Shown: in pieces, positions 1-12,422 of the stretch
Layout of the letters: each line of letters starts with the position of its first letter
How positions within the stretch are numbered: position 1 is the stretch's first letter
DNA from: Brachionus manjavacas
Taxonomy: Eukaryota; Rotifera; Eurotatoria; Ploima; Brachionidae
Direction of reading: 5' to 3'
Length of the DNA stretch: 64,000 nt
Assembly: GCA_019054805.1 (NCBI GenBank)
Contig: JAHQIY010000004.1
Coordinates: forward strand, 2,666,001 to 2,730,000
Translations under genes and position numbers: made by a program
Notes under the pieces: generated by a model
What the model was told of the DNA's origin: nothing
Databases searched by the model: none
What the model saw: only the letters and a program-made list of their open reading frames with translations

Positions 1-2995
1 GAAGAAAAGATAATAAATACATTCAAAAAAGGCAGATCTGCTTTATTTTAAGTGAATAAATCAAACTTTTTCTTTTGTTATTTAATAAATGCCTTGGTAA
101 AATTTTTCCACTAAATATGGACGTCAGAAAATTTACCACACATTTTATGAAAAATATCACAAATTCCCTTTTTTAATTATTTTCTTATTTAAACAATAAA
201 AAGCATCGCTGAAGTCATTTAAATAGAAATAATTAAATTTGTTAACTATTTCTATTATCTTATAAACATTTTATTTATTTTATAAGAGCTAATATTGAAA
301 GAACTATTAAAAGAATTAAGCCATTAAAAAATAATGTGAGTAAAGTAGCACAAAAATGCTTAATAAATAAAAAAGGATTTTTTTTCCAAATGTAAGGACA
401 ATAAATTACCCTATTTTTTTTAAATGGATTTTTTTATTATGATCGATCAACGAATAAAATTTAAAAAAATATAATTTATTTGAATTAGTGTTTCTTTTTC
501 TTTTTTGGTTCCCATAAAAGAACCAGATCTGATCGATCTGTGGATCTTTCAAAATATTTTGATATTTTTCTTAAATTAATAAAAATCAATAAGATATATT
601 CTTTGCTTTTTGATGACGATCCTGACACATTTTTTTATCAATAATAAGGAAATCTTTAGAAAAAAATTAAATGAGCTAGAACAATGGCTTTGCACGGAAA
701 ATTAAGTTATATATTATGATATAATAATTTCATTTTTTAGCACTAAATTATGCCAGGCTAGATGAAATGAGTCTTATCCACCTTAGGGTCAAAATCCATA
801 AAAATACTCGAATTATGAGACAGTCCTTAAAATTAGATGAAAAAAAATTGGATTTTTATAAGTAAAAAATGTAAAAATTTTTTAAATTAAATTGATATTT
901 TTTTATCAAACAAACACAGAACATTAAATTTTACGGTAATTTACGTGAATCAGCGTAATTGCTTCAAATCACCAATTTTCTAACTTCTAAAATTAAAAAA
1001 AAATTAATAATTAAAATTGTCTGTGCACAACTTTTCAAAAATTTAATCTGGTTGGCAAGGCCTCCATTTTTTTAAACAAAAGCAATTTCAATTGTGTCTT
1101 TTGAGGCATAGATTACTTGAATTAGGTTTTATAATTGGGTGGTTTGTACCCATTTTAAATATCAGGGCAATTAAAAAAGTAAATTTTATGTAACTGTTTA
1201 GTTAGCAGAATAGCAATTGTAAACCTAAACCAAGAACTTTAGATTAAAATTCATAATGACTTGAAACTGTATTTTTTCGGTTCTTTTAAACTGAATTACA
1301 TAAAAATATTTTTTGATTGCTTCTTCAAACTAATGATAATTATGATTTACTACATTGAAAACTCCTCTTCAATTTTTAACCTAATTCAATTATTCTAAAA
1401 ATTCCTAGTTTTTGCGGAGTAATTTAATAACCTTGAATTATCATATTACGAGATGATTCATTCCTCGTCGTAATTCAATATGAAAGTGCATTTTCTTGGT
1501 AATAAAACAAATTCACAAAAAAATTAAATTTTTAAAAAGTAAAATTTCAGCAAACCAAGTTCAAAAAGTAAATAAATTTGAATTTGAATTTATCAATTTC
1601 TCTTACAAGATCTTACAAGATTAATTCAAGAACTTCGAGTTTAACAAAAGTATTTCAATCATTGAATAGGGTGGTAACACCAAATGAGCTAAGACGAGTG
1701 CGTCGCTTAAATGGAAATATTAAAATTTATTTTGAGGCAATTTTTTTTTAATTAACAGATAGTTTTTTGCTATTTTTAAATATCTTTCCTCTATTTTACT
1801 TTAATTATCTTAAGTGAATTCAATTAGTTTTTAAAAAGAGTAAAGTGATTTAATTTTAAAAAGATTGCTAAAAAAAATTAATTATTAAAATACTACATTG
1901 ATAAAATAAGATAATCTTTTAAAAAAAGTCGAATTCCAAAAATCTACATCAAAATTGAATTATTCTGCATTTTTTAGAGTTTGAGTTTAGATGATAAAAA
2001 TTCTACTTTTTGATTAAAAAGATAGTTGAAGAAAAATTTTAAATTTTAATGAATTAAAAAAATCTAATTAAATAATTTAAATTCTACGAGATTGTAGTTA
2101 AAAAAAGCAATTGGCATTATTTTAATTCGATTGTTTGCTATGTAGCCCTAAATGTTTGAAGCATTCTAATGATAATAGCATACGTAAAAATACTTTTCAT
2201 TTGAGTAAAAATAAAGCTATTGAAAACTATTTAAAAGCTCTTGAGATCATTTTCTTAATGCTAGATTTTTGAGATAAATAATTCACAAATAAGTTAAACC
2301 AGGAACTATTAGCTTTTTTAGAAGGCTAAATATTTTTTTAAATTATTAGAGAAATTTATAACGCTTTTGATTTACAAATGGATCAAAAAGTGATGCTATC
2401 AATTTTGATGAGAAATTCTAATCTAGATTTTAGATTTTGCTATCTATTAAAATGTTCTGTATTTAGTTTATTACCTTATTTTAAAGAATTGATGAATGAA
2501 AAAAATAAGTCTAAAATCTTCAACTTTTTAAATTTCTAAAAGGTTTCACAAAATAAATCAATAAATGACAATCAAATTCTATGAATTCTTATCTTAATAA
2601 TTTAAATCTTTAAAATTTTTTTGTTCAATTTTTTCTATCAATTAAGTTCAAATGTGTCAGCCATGGCCATATGATCCATTTTATTTTTATTTTTATCTTT
2701 TTAAAGAAAAAATATTTAATTCTTAAGTTAAAATTCTGAAATAGATTTAAAGTTTGAAAAAAAAGGATATTTTTTTTTGAATTTTTCAAAGCCCAAAACT
2801 AGATTTTGCAGATATTAGTTATCCTTTTTACTTCATTTTCTAAGTTCAAAATTTGACTCAGTTAGTTTTTTTTTTTCAAATAAACAAATAATTAATTAAA
2901 AAAATATTGACACATAAAATTTTATTTTTTAAATTTTTGCAAATTTTTCATATTTTTCATGTTATAATTAGTTTTTGCATTTTATGAGGACCAGG
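1..2995. other. A+T-rich intergenic DNA, no gene supported
   Basis: All six frames are closed by frequent stops. I see no conserved motif, RNA gene or clear terminal repeats. A short tandem duplication (about 1604-1620, two copies of a 10-base CTTACAAGAT-type unit) is the only local structure noticed. Confidence 0.6.
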
Positions 2996-3510
2996 ATGAA
3001 ACTCTTTGAGAAGAAAAATTAAGGTTCGAATGGTAAAATATTTCTTGCATTCAATTTCAAACAAAATCAAAACTGGCAGCCTTTTCGAGTTTAAATTGAC
3101 TAGAAATTCAGTTTCTTATGTTATTAAGAGCACTATGGTTGACTATGAGAGCAAATTGGTAAAGGAATCGAAACACAATCAAAAGCTTCTATACTCAAAC
3201 ATAAATACTAGAAAGATTTAAAAGATCATACTTGTCAGGTGAGAAGATGATAACTGTTAGATTATTTATGGCTCACAAGTTAAACAATTCAGTCCGTCTT
3301 TTTAGTCTACGATTATGAAACTTCCAATTTTGAATTAATTTCAAAACTACAAGATGCGGAGGTGTTCATGAGGACTTGCCGTGTCCGCTTACTGTAGAAA
3401 AATATTATTGCTTGAACTTGATTTTAAGGAATCAATGGGTCCGGATGGAATTCATCCCTTAATACTCAAAGACTATGCTTCAGTGCTTTCAAATATTTTT
3501 TTTCCTTTTT
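2996..3510 (+). mobile_element. LINE relic (CR1-like), linker and start of reverse transcriptase
   Basis: Two open stretches read like one decayed LINE ORF2 in the plus direction. At 3006-3221 the peptide has a Lys/Ser/Asn-rich pattern (VKESKHNQKLLYSNIN) typical of the segment between endonuclease and reverse transcriptase in CR1/Jockey-group LINEs. At 3381-3510 it reads SMGPDGIHPLILKDYASVLS, the well-known 'GPDGI-P..LK' block at the start of the RT domain. Stops and a frame change lie between the two. Both termini are lost, and the copy runs tail-on into a minus-strand LINE relic. Confidence 0.7.
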
Positions 3511-3895
3511 TACTCCTTTTGATTTCCTCTAAAGTCGATCTTTTGCCTTTACCCTTGCTTCTTTTCATGTCATTCCCATTTCGATGAGCTCTTTCGTAAT
3601 TGTTAACCTCCATGTTACTGCTGGTCGTCTTGTCGCCCATGAAGTGTCCTTTAGTAGTAGCATAAGAAAATTTTTTAAATTTCCTAGCATCAAACAAAGA
3701 GTTTTCAATTTTATCTCAGTAATTTGTCAATTCTTTTTTTAAAATGTTCGTATTAGTCACGCTCTTTGTCACCGCATCCAGAGTATTCCAATTTTACTTC
3801 TATACCCAAATAAATGGAGTGTCTTTACTCTCCAATTTTCCACTATCCGGTTTGTAAAAAAAGTTGTGTCTCACTTCACAATTGCAGATCAGCTG
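3473..3895 (-). mobile_element. LINE relic, C-terminal end of ORF2, plus unclassified Lys-rich ORF
   Basis: On the minus strand about 3730-3870 reads WNTLDAVTKSVTNTNILKK. This lines up with the C-terminus of the better-preserved LINE at 37.9 kb (WNALDAATRCVTNTNKFKN), so it is the end of a CR1-like ORF2. Downstream on the same strand (3473-3697) lies a 74-codon ORF rich in Lys/Arg/Asn, with NNYERAHRNGNDMKR in its middle. I do not recognise it. It may be LINE tail, an older host fragment or chance. Older than the 37.9-kb copy by visible divergence. Confidence 0.55.
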
Positions 3896-3904
3896 TTATA
3901 GGTA

Positions 3905-4040
3905 TAGGTGTTTCAGATGACCTATTTCTGTTAATAAAGATTATAACAACTAGATTTATTATTATGTTTTAATTATTAGATGATGCTAAATAAAAGTGCA
4001 AAATTTGGTTAAATTTATTCTATGGCAACATATATTTTAA
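3905..4040. repeat. Paralogue of the 42-kb repeat lacking its LINE insert
   Basis: The stretch beginning GATGACCTATTTCTGTTAAT and ending near TGGCAACATAT matches two separate flanks in the big inverted repeat (41660-41700 and about 42027-42075 on the plus strand). Here the flanks are joined directly. The LINE tail and microsatellite that separate them at 41701-42026 are absent, so this looks like an empty-site copy of the same older repeat. Confidence 0.55.
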
Positions 4041-4058
4041 AAATCGGTTAGTTTTAGC

Positions 4059-4273
4059 CAGACTTGTTTTTAAGCCACAGTTTTAAGTCAAAGTTATGAC
4101 TTGACTTAAATTTTTTTTTTTTTTACTCAAGTTTAGTCAAATCAACTAATTTTCTGATTTTAAAACTAAAAAATAGATATGATTCTTGATTTAATCCAAA
4201 ATTTAAAACTTAATATTTAAATAATTTATAAACTTGACTTGACTTAAATTTCTGTGACTTTCAAACAAGTCTG
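4059..4273. mobile_element. hAT-type MITE (215 bp)
   Basis: The ends are inverted: left CAGACTTGTTTTTAAG, right ...AACAAGTCTG. The interior is rich in AAGTCAAGTC motifs repeated in both orientations. The same family occurs at 46086-46450, where a perfect 8-bp target duplication supports hAT. Here the flanking 8-mers (gttttagc / cttttgct) do not match well, so the duplication has decayed. No coding capacity. Confidence 0.7.
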
Positions 4274-6842
4274 CTTTTGCTTTAGATAAAAATTTAAATT
4301 AATGTAAATACTTAATGTTTTATGAGAGGTTTCATCATATTTCAGTTTAAGTATTAACGCGACTGCTCAATTTTGAAATTAGAAAAAAAATGCAGAGAAT
4401 TGTAGAGGTTTTTGAGATAAATGTAATCACAACCATCTAAAGAGTTAAAAAAAATTTCATATCCACCAAACCTCATAAAAAAAGAAAAATAAAAGCTTTA
4501 AAATACGAGACTACTAGTCTTGGATTTATTTCACAATACCGAATACTGTATTGAAATTGAATTGGTTTAATAAAAAAATTAATAATTTAAAAATTATCTA
4601 AAATTGTCTCCTTTTAGAATGTCTACAGATTCAGTGTTTCTCGTCTGAGAATTCATTTTATTTAAGCCCTACATTACGTTCTTGAATGAGGTTGAAAAAA
4701 ACATAAATTTATTGAACGTCACATTATTTTTCCCTTGATATCAAAATACTTCTTATCTAATATATCTTATTCTGATCAGTTTTTTTCTTAATTTTTAAGC
4801 AATTTTTAAAATTTTCGTAAAAATAATTTTTTTTTTTTAAATTAGAAAACAAATTTTCCCATCTGGAAAAAAAATATTTTTTCTCACTTTTTTCATGTTT
4901 TAAATGTATTTTAAATGAGTGGAACAAATTCACAATCTTAAAAGAAACAATTAAATGCTCAAAATGTTGTTTTTCAAGAAATCAAGAAAAAATTTTTTTT
5001 AGTTAACTAAATAATTAAAAATCTACAATTTTCTTCAAAAGCACTTAATAGTCAAAATAAATATTTTTTTTACGTTTGACTTAAATACAACACAATAATT
5101 AAGTGACTTTACTTTTAAATGGAGATCAAATCTAAATATTTTTATTTTAGACAAAATGAATAATGAATAGGAATTTTTTTAGCGACAACTCAAATCAAAA
5201 TGTGTTGTTTTTTCATTATTTCATTTTAATTTAATTTAAAAAATATTGATGATCTAATCCAATATTATCATCAGTAAGACTAAATTTGATTTGAAATAAG
5301 ACTGGCAGCCATTACTGATTTTAATAGCATTTCAGAAAAGTTTTTTGACAGTACTACTCTAAGACTTTAGAAATTTCAAAAGAATAAAATTTTTATGGGT
5401 TAAACTTAATCAGTTTTCGACTTTATATTTAAATTTTAGCAAATTTGACTATTTATTTTTAATTATTTTTATTTAGAAACGAAAAAAAATTAAAAAAATT
5501 AGATTTGAAATATTAAGACTTTTAAAGAATCATTTGTGATTCTCATTTGTTTAGCTGGTTTTCAAACAACTTCATTTGGTATTTCGTTTCGCAGCAAGAC
5601 CATTAATCAAACGAATAATTTATCTAAAGCATCATTGAATCCGCGAGGGTTAAATTTTGGGTTAAACAAAGTAAAACACCAAGTCTTAGTATCTCATTCA
5701 TTTCATTGATCTCATCATTACCTTTCCAGCATCCTTCTGATCCATATTAACTTATTTATTTTGTATACCTAAGTGTTCATTTCACCACCTAATGCTATAT
5801 GACGCATTTAAATCACAAAATTAAATTGAAAAAATAATTATAGTGAAAGATGTTTTTTATCCTAAAAATGTCATTCCCGTCAATTGGCTTCCCATAACCA
5901 AAAAATGAAAGTCTCAAGATTTTATAATGGAATATTCCTATTATTTTAAAAATTTCTCTTGCCTATTTTGAGAGTGCTTTAAATGCTTTAGAGTCATCCA
6001 AAGCTAATTTTTTTTAAATTTTTTCTTTTAAACTTATTTATGCATGTTAGAATTATTTCAGTAGAATTAGATTTTTAAACGGTAGGCATCACATTTCATA
6101 ATATTTTTTCTTGAATATCGTCTGATTTTTAACAACTTTAATTAAGAGATTCAATTTCTTTTTTTAGTCTATTTTTATAATTTAGATCAAATTCTTTCGA
6201 ACTGAATTTTTGAGAATCTTTATTTCAAATAAAATTTTCCACTTTAATCTAAACGCAAAAAGTATGTTCATTTTTTTTGAAGTCTTTTATTTTTTTTTAA
6301 ATTAGTAATACCATACAAGCATACTTTTTATCAGTGTTTATTGAATCTTTTAAAAATTAAAATTTTCCAAAACTTTTGATTGATATCTCTAATTATTTTA
6401 GCTTTTAAATCTGAACTAAAATACATAACCACGGGTAATGTATTCTTATTAATTCGTCAAATAAAAAATAACAATACATTTTTGTAACTTTTAATTTTTT
6501 TAAAGTGTATTTGTATAATTTAGTTAATAATTGGAAAATTGAAATATTCGATTAAAAATATTAGATTAATTTAATAAAAGCTCATTGACCAATTTTTATT
6601 TTATGAAAAAATTCAGATTATTAATTCAGATTGTTCTCCTTGCAAAGTTGAATATAGAGGCAATATAAAATGTAAAAAATTTAAAATATAAAATGAATAA
6701 TAATTATTGAAATTAAAAAAGCAGAAAGAAAAAAAAAACAAAATTAACATTTAAATTAAATATTTTATTCAATTTTTATTTAAATTTTTTAGAAAACACT
6801 TAAACTTTGTCTTATTTATTACATTTTATTTTCTAAATTTTT

Positions 6843-6899
6843 ATTAACATCGCCTTTAAGGCGTTCATTGAAATAAATAATAATAATAATAATAATAAT
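6843..6899 (+). repeat. Retroelement-like 3' tail: hairpin plus (AAT)n
   Basis: A small stem-loop (CGCC TTTAA GGCG) is followed within 20 bases by a run of AAT/ATA units. A 3' hairpin followed by a short microsatellite is typical of L2/CR1-type LINEs and their SINEs. The body upstream is too decayed to place. Confidence 0.35.
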
Positions 6900-7825
6900 T
6901 AAGGAATATCCATTAAATAAATGACTGATTAATGAATATCATTTTTTAAGAACTTTTTTATATAAAAAACAAACATTTTTATCCTTTCTCTACTTATTTC
7001 GTATTTAAGTAGAAATTCTGCAAAAATTTTTAGTCATTTTCTAAGACAATAATTGTAAAAATTTCTAAGCAAAAATTTATCTCTGAGTTTAGGCTTTTTT
7101 TATTTTTAAAAGATTTTTAGATTCCAAAATAAGAATTTTAATATCTTGGGTTATTATTTTTGAAAATAATGCTTAAAATTCATTAAATTTTTTTAATAAT
7201 ATTTTAAATTACTAATTTTAAAATTCTCAGAAGAATGAGAATTTTCAAAATTATTGTACAGTTATTTTTTTTCTTTAGATTTAACAAAGTATCTTAGATC
7301 CAAAAAAGTATCTCTGCTCTAATTATTTTAAATAAAAACAAATTAAGAGCAATTGATAATTTAAAGTTGATTTGATCATTTTGAGAATCAAAAATTGATC
7401 GTAAAAGTTAAGTTTTTAGAAATCATTTTCCATCAAGTTTTCAAAATAATCAAAATTTCTTATTAGTTGAAGCACTCAATCATTTATTGCCTTTTACTAT
7501 TTTGTTTGTAATTCTGTTGGCTTTTTTCCTCAATGCCTTATATTTTATTAATAGAAAAATTTTATTTTTTTATTAATTTTATCTATATTTTATGAATTTA
7601 AATAATTTTCAGGTATAAAAACTAGCCATAAATAAAAATTGATGAAAATTTTGATTAATATCGAAATAGAATATTACGGACTGAATAGAATTAATTAATG
7701 AAAGCTTTTGTTAAAATTTCCAGTATTTGAAAATAAAATCCTTGATTGAATAAAAGGAGATTTTAACTGTAAATTAACAGTAATCGTGATGTCTGTGCAT
7801 TTTCAATTTTTTTCTCTTTAACGAG

Positions 7826-8099
7826 TTACCATAAATCCTTGCAAACTACCTCATGGATTCTGGTGTAAAATGGTTGGGTTGATTATTAAAAAAAAAATTT
7901 TTTCGAGTTCTTTTAAATTTTAAATAAAATATTTTATTTTGTGGGCTTAATAAAAATCGGAAATTTAAAAAATGGAAAATAAATTATTTAACAAAATCAA
8001 TCTCTTCTTATTTCTTGTTGAATCGGAGTTTTCATTTTGATCAAATTCAAAGTTATAAGTCAATAGTATCTCAGGGTAATTTGCAAAGATTTACGATGT
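7826..8099. repeat. Weak inverted repeat, possible old MITE
   Basis: About 30 bases at 7826-7860 (core ATAAATCCTTGCAAACTACC) recur inverted at about 8068-8099 (ATCTTTGCAAATTACC in reverse complement) with several mismatches. Size and low coding content would suit a decayed MITE, but no target duplication is visible. Confidence 0.3.
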
Positions 8100-9668
8100 A
8101 TTAAAAGTTGAAATTTAAAATTTTTAGTTAAAAAATCGTGTTTTTTTTAATATATATTCATTTTTTATCAATTGCAATTTTTGAGCTAAAGTCTGATTAT
8201 TTTGGTTTTATAACATTTTTTTCAATAAGAAAATTGATATTTCTAATAAATTATTTTATCAACATTTTTTTGTTATTCTTAATAAAAATTTTTCGAGAAA
8301 TTCAAATTTTTAATTAGGCAATTTTAGATATACTTTAAAAATTGTAATCGTTAAGAAAAAAAAATCGAATATTTTGAAAAAGTTTCTTAGATTCTTCTCT
8401 CCTTTTTAGAAAATATATTTAAAAGAAATATAAATAATAAGGTATTTATAAAAATCCGATATAATGCGTCTAAACCAAGTCATTATACTGTAAGCTAAAT
8501 AATGAGAATAATGATTTGGGAATAGATTAAAATTAAAGTTTATTTTTTAATTAAACACCGTTGTTGTAAAATTCAGAACTCATCTAAACTCTTCGTATGA
8601 ATTTGTTTATTTTTTCGAAGAGATTGAAAAAGACTTTTCTAATTCTTTCAATTTAGTTAATTTTTTTATTTTCAATTCATGGCTGATCAATTTATTATTC
8701 AATTTTATTTTATTTATTTATATGATGCTTCAAATTAAAAAAAAATTGTGCCGATTCATTTTTATAAATGGGTCCAATTTGTCGCACTTAACTATACGAC
8801 TTTTTAAACCAGCTAAAATCGATCGTTTTAATTTTTTAATCTACCAAGAGTAAATTTCAAGTGTTCACCATTATTTCTAGTTCTTATTGATCAAAATAAA
8901 ATAGAATAAAATTTCATATTTTCTTAACAAGCTATTAATTAAAGAGAAATTTCAAACAACCTAATTACTCTGTATTTATTCGACATACATTTTAATTAAA
9001 AATATTCGTAGATCATTTTTTTGCCCTAGGAATAATTAAAAAATTCAAGTAATTGATGCTTTTTATTCCAATTGTAAGCAATTCTGAAAAAAATTATATC
9101 AACAGTTTATAAGAATTAAAAACTCTGTTTATACAATAAACACTAAACAAGAAATGGAAAAGATAGTTTTTGACATCATTGTAATTGACTTAATCCAACA
9201 GTGTCTCGAAATTGTCCTATTCAGCAAAATTAATAAAGAATGCTTGGGTGTTTAAGACCCTGAAAAAATTCAAGGATAAGCCGAATAATCAAAATTGATC
9301 TTATTTGAATAAAAAAATATACAATTAATTAAAAATTAGATTTTTTCTTTAATATTTTAATTTAAAACAGCACTCAGTTCTAAAATATCGTTCAAATCGA
9401 TGGTTACATTAGTTAAGTATTGGGTTAAGGTGCTAAATTAAAGACCGAAGTTATGGCATTGAATTTATGAATTATGACATTGATCAAGGTAATAGAATAA
9501 AGATTGATTCAATTAACTTTGTTTTTGGGTGTTTAAAAATAAAAATTTTCAAGAAAACTTAAAAGTTTAATCAAACTTATTAAATATTAAATATTAAATT
9601 ATTATTTTTTTTTATTTATTTAATCTTATTTTCAATTGTAAATATTTTTAATCTTAATTTTTTTTTTA

Positions 9669-9712
9669 CATTTAATGCCTATGAGGCCATCTTTTGAATT
9701 AATAAAGAAACA
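9669..9712 (+). repeat. Retroelement-like 3' tail with hairpin
   Basis: GCCTATGAGGC hairpin followed by AATAAAGAAA, the same arrangement as at 6843-6899. Too short to classify. Confidence 0.25.
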
Positions 9713-10570
9713 GACACATTTTTTTAAACTATTCTGTTATAATTGAGATTTTTGGATAATTTTAAACATTATTTATCTTTTTTCAGCTTTGTTTGTCTAC
9801 CTCGTTGTACTTAATATATAATTAACAACATATTCATTCTATTTAAAATATCTCTCTTAAAAAAAAGAAATCGGGAATTTTTAACTTTATCCAGTCTCTT
9901 TAAAGGCTTTTGTATAAAAGAGCATTTAGAAACCCTTAAAAAAGTTTCTGAAAGATCATAATAAAGAAGTTATCGTGTCATACCAAGAAGTTGTGGAAGA
10001 AAATTTTTTTAAATTTTTTTTAAAAGCTTCAAATTAGAAGGCACGCTTAATGTATTAGCTGATCCAATTTTTGAACCTTTCTAAAAGAATTCGAGTTTAT
10101 TTATTCAAATTTTTTTTATCTAATATTCAAAAAAAACATTAGGAAAAAAAATTTTTAATTTTTTTATGTGTATAAATTTTCGTTAATAATTCATGAAAAA
10201 AAATAGAAGCTTTCGTCATCACAATTTTCTCCAAAAATAAAGGGTCTAACAACACCCTTAAGCTTTATTTTTTCAATAAAACCATTTCTAAATCTAATAC
10301 CAAATATTTGATGGAAGTCTTTGCTTTGAACAACAATTAAAAAAAGTAAAGAGCAAATGCATGAAATTACTAAATATAATAAAAAAATTGGTCTTCAAAA
10401 AGTTGGAAGTTAATAATACACTGGCTAGTCTTTACAATTAGCCAGTATCAAATCTCATTCTCTGAATCAGGTTTACATGGGTTGTGAGTTATTCCAAATA
10501 AAGCTGTATGATTCATTCCTTTCAAAACTTCCTCTAAATCATTATTCTATGAAGCAGAAATAAATTTAAA

Positions 10571-11336
10571 AAAGTCAAGCCTCGGTAATCCTTAATTTTC
10601 GGAATTCCGACCAAACTCAAACTTCCCCTTACTTCATTATAAATTAACATGATAAATCATCTCTAATGTCCGGCATAAAATTTCGGATAATTTCTGTATT
10701 CCGTTATCTCAATTGAATTATTTATTAAAATTTAATGAGAAATTATTTCAATTATCCGATATTAGTTTTTGAAAAATTAAATTAAAATTTTTGCTGATCA
10801 AAAATTTTGATTCATGAAAATTTTTGCAGAGTAATCCAGTTTACTGTGCAATCAAGAAATTCGTTTATATTTAATGAAATTCTTTTGCTTGACATAACAA
10901 TCAAATAGATTACGTTCACTGTTTGTCATAATAGAGTTGTAAAAATGAAAAAAGCGATATTGATATAAGGGGCTTTGGTTATCAAATAAGAAAAATTCAC
11001 ACAGATTAACAATAAGATCATGGAATAATCTTATTTAAAAAAATTTAATTAAAGAAAGCATAAAAGAGACATTTATAAAAAATAAACTTAAAAAAAAAGT
11101 GATCAATTGTTTCAGAATAAATTTTAAAAATTTTAATTTTTTTTAATTTTGAATTTATTTTTGGTTAATTGCATTGAAAAACAAAAGTTACTTTAATAAA
11201 TCAACTTTGTATAATTTTCTTAAATCAGACATTTTTTTATTTTTTATTTTTTGGATATTTTTTCTTAATTCCGGATTTTCAAGTTTCCTACATTAAATTT
11301 TAAAACAAAATAGGTCGGATTATCGAAGATTGACTG
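10571..11336. mobile_element. pogo/Tigger-like non-autonomous DNA transposon
   Basis: The right end reads inward as CAGTCAATCTTCGATAATCC and is followed by TA. The left end reads AGTCAAGCCTCGGTAATCC. The two agree at about 16 of 19 positions and match the general 'CAGT..A.CTCG.TAATCCG' style of pogo/Tigger ends, which use a TA target. The 765-bp interior has no transposase reading frame, so this is a deletion derivative or MITE. The left TA has mutated. Confidence 0.6.
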
Positions 11337-12128
11337 TATTAGTAAAATTGATCACAGATTTAGCAATCTCTAATTATTTATTTCGAATCTTTGTAGCTGC
11401 TTTCTAATTGTATGATAATTCCCTGACACAAATTAATAAATAATAAATTAAATTGTGACAGTCAAGCGGAAAAAACAGTTTTAAGTAATTATTTAAAAAT
11501 TGTCAGAAAAACAATGTTCCAAAAGTATTTTTGTGATGTTGAAAAATTTAATCTGTTTAAGATTTATTTGTTAATTAATTTTGCACTAGTATAATTAATT
11601 GCTAATTATTATTTTCATTCGAACCGAATGATTCTCACGAGACGAAACAATTCTTATAGTAATTAAATTCTAAAATTAAAATTTTGTTTTTTATTAACAA
11701 AATAAAAATTAAAAATATTTAGTTTATTAAAAATAATCACACAAGACATAAAAAAATTTAAAAATTTCAATTACTTGATGATTTATCTTGTAAAAAATTA
11801 AAATATCTTTTATGCAGTTAAAAATATTAAATATAACAAAATTTTTTGTTAAATTTTAAAATATGGATTTTTTCTTAAATATTAATCAATAAATTTCACC
11901 ACGTTTTGGTTCATTATTTATTCTTCTTTTTTTCATATTTGCAACATCTATTTTAGAAAAATTTAGCCTGACTTTGAAGACAACTATCTTGAATGATTTT
12001 AAATGAAAATAGATTAATTTTTTTATCATGCTTTTTTTTGGTTACTGTCTCTTGAAGAAAAAATCTTTTTTGTTTTTGGTGATAAAATTAACAAATTAAA
12101 AAATCTAAAACAATATTAATATTTTTTA
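11337..12128. other. Intergenic DNA, nothing supported
   Basis: Low-complexity A+T-rich sequence between the pogo-like and Tc1-like elements. No ORF or repeat end seen. Confidence 0.5.
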
Positions 12129-12183
12129 CAGTATGTATACAAAATTTAGAACATTTAAATATTTTTTATGCAAGGTTTGTTTC

Positions 12184-12222
12184 TTGAAAGCCGGGCGGCT
12201 AAATAAATAAATAAAAAGATAT
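12184..12222 (+). repeat. Hairpin plus (AAAT)n inside the left end of the Tc1 element
   Basis: AGCCGGGCGGCT stem-loop followed by AAATAAATAAATAAAA. It has the look of a retroelement tail and lies between the outer and inner copies of the transposon end motif. This may explain why the left end is about 35 bp longer than the right. Confidence 0.3.
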
Positions 12223-12422
12223 TTTTTTTTTGAAATTTATTTTAAAAAAAAATTTTTATCGGAAAAGTACAAAAACTAGGATAGAAAAAAAATCGAAGTA
12301 AAAATACCGCAAAAAAAAAGGAGTGAAATTTTTTAACAAAAAAAATTGTCTACAAAATTTAGAACATTTATTTTTTAACATTTAAAATTCCCACCCTTAG
12401 CTTTAATAGACTCAGCGACACG

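Larger units (their letters stand above)
4274..10570. other. Intergenic DNA without a supported gene
   Basis: No ORF stands out from chance for this composition. The only structures seen are a LINE/SINE-like tail (6843-6899), a weak inverted repeat (7826-8099) and another tail-like hairpin (9669-9712), listed separately. Confidence 0.55.
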
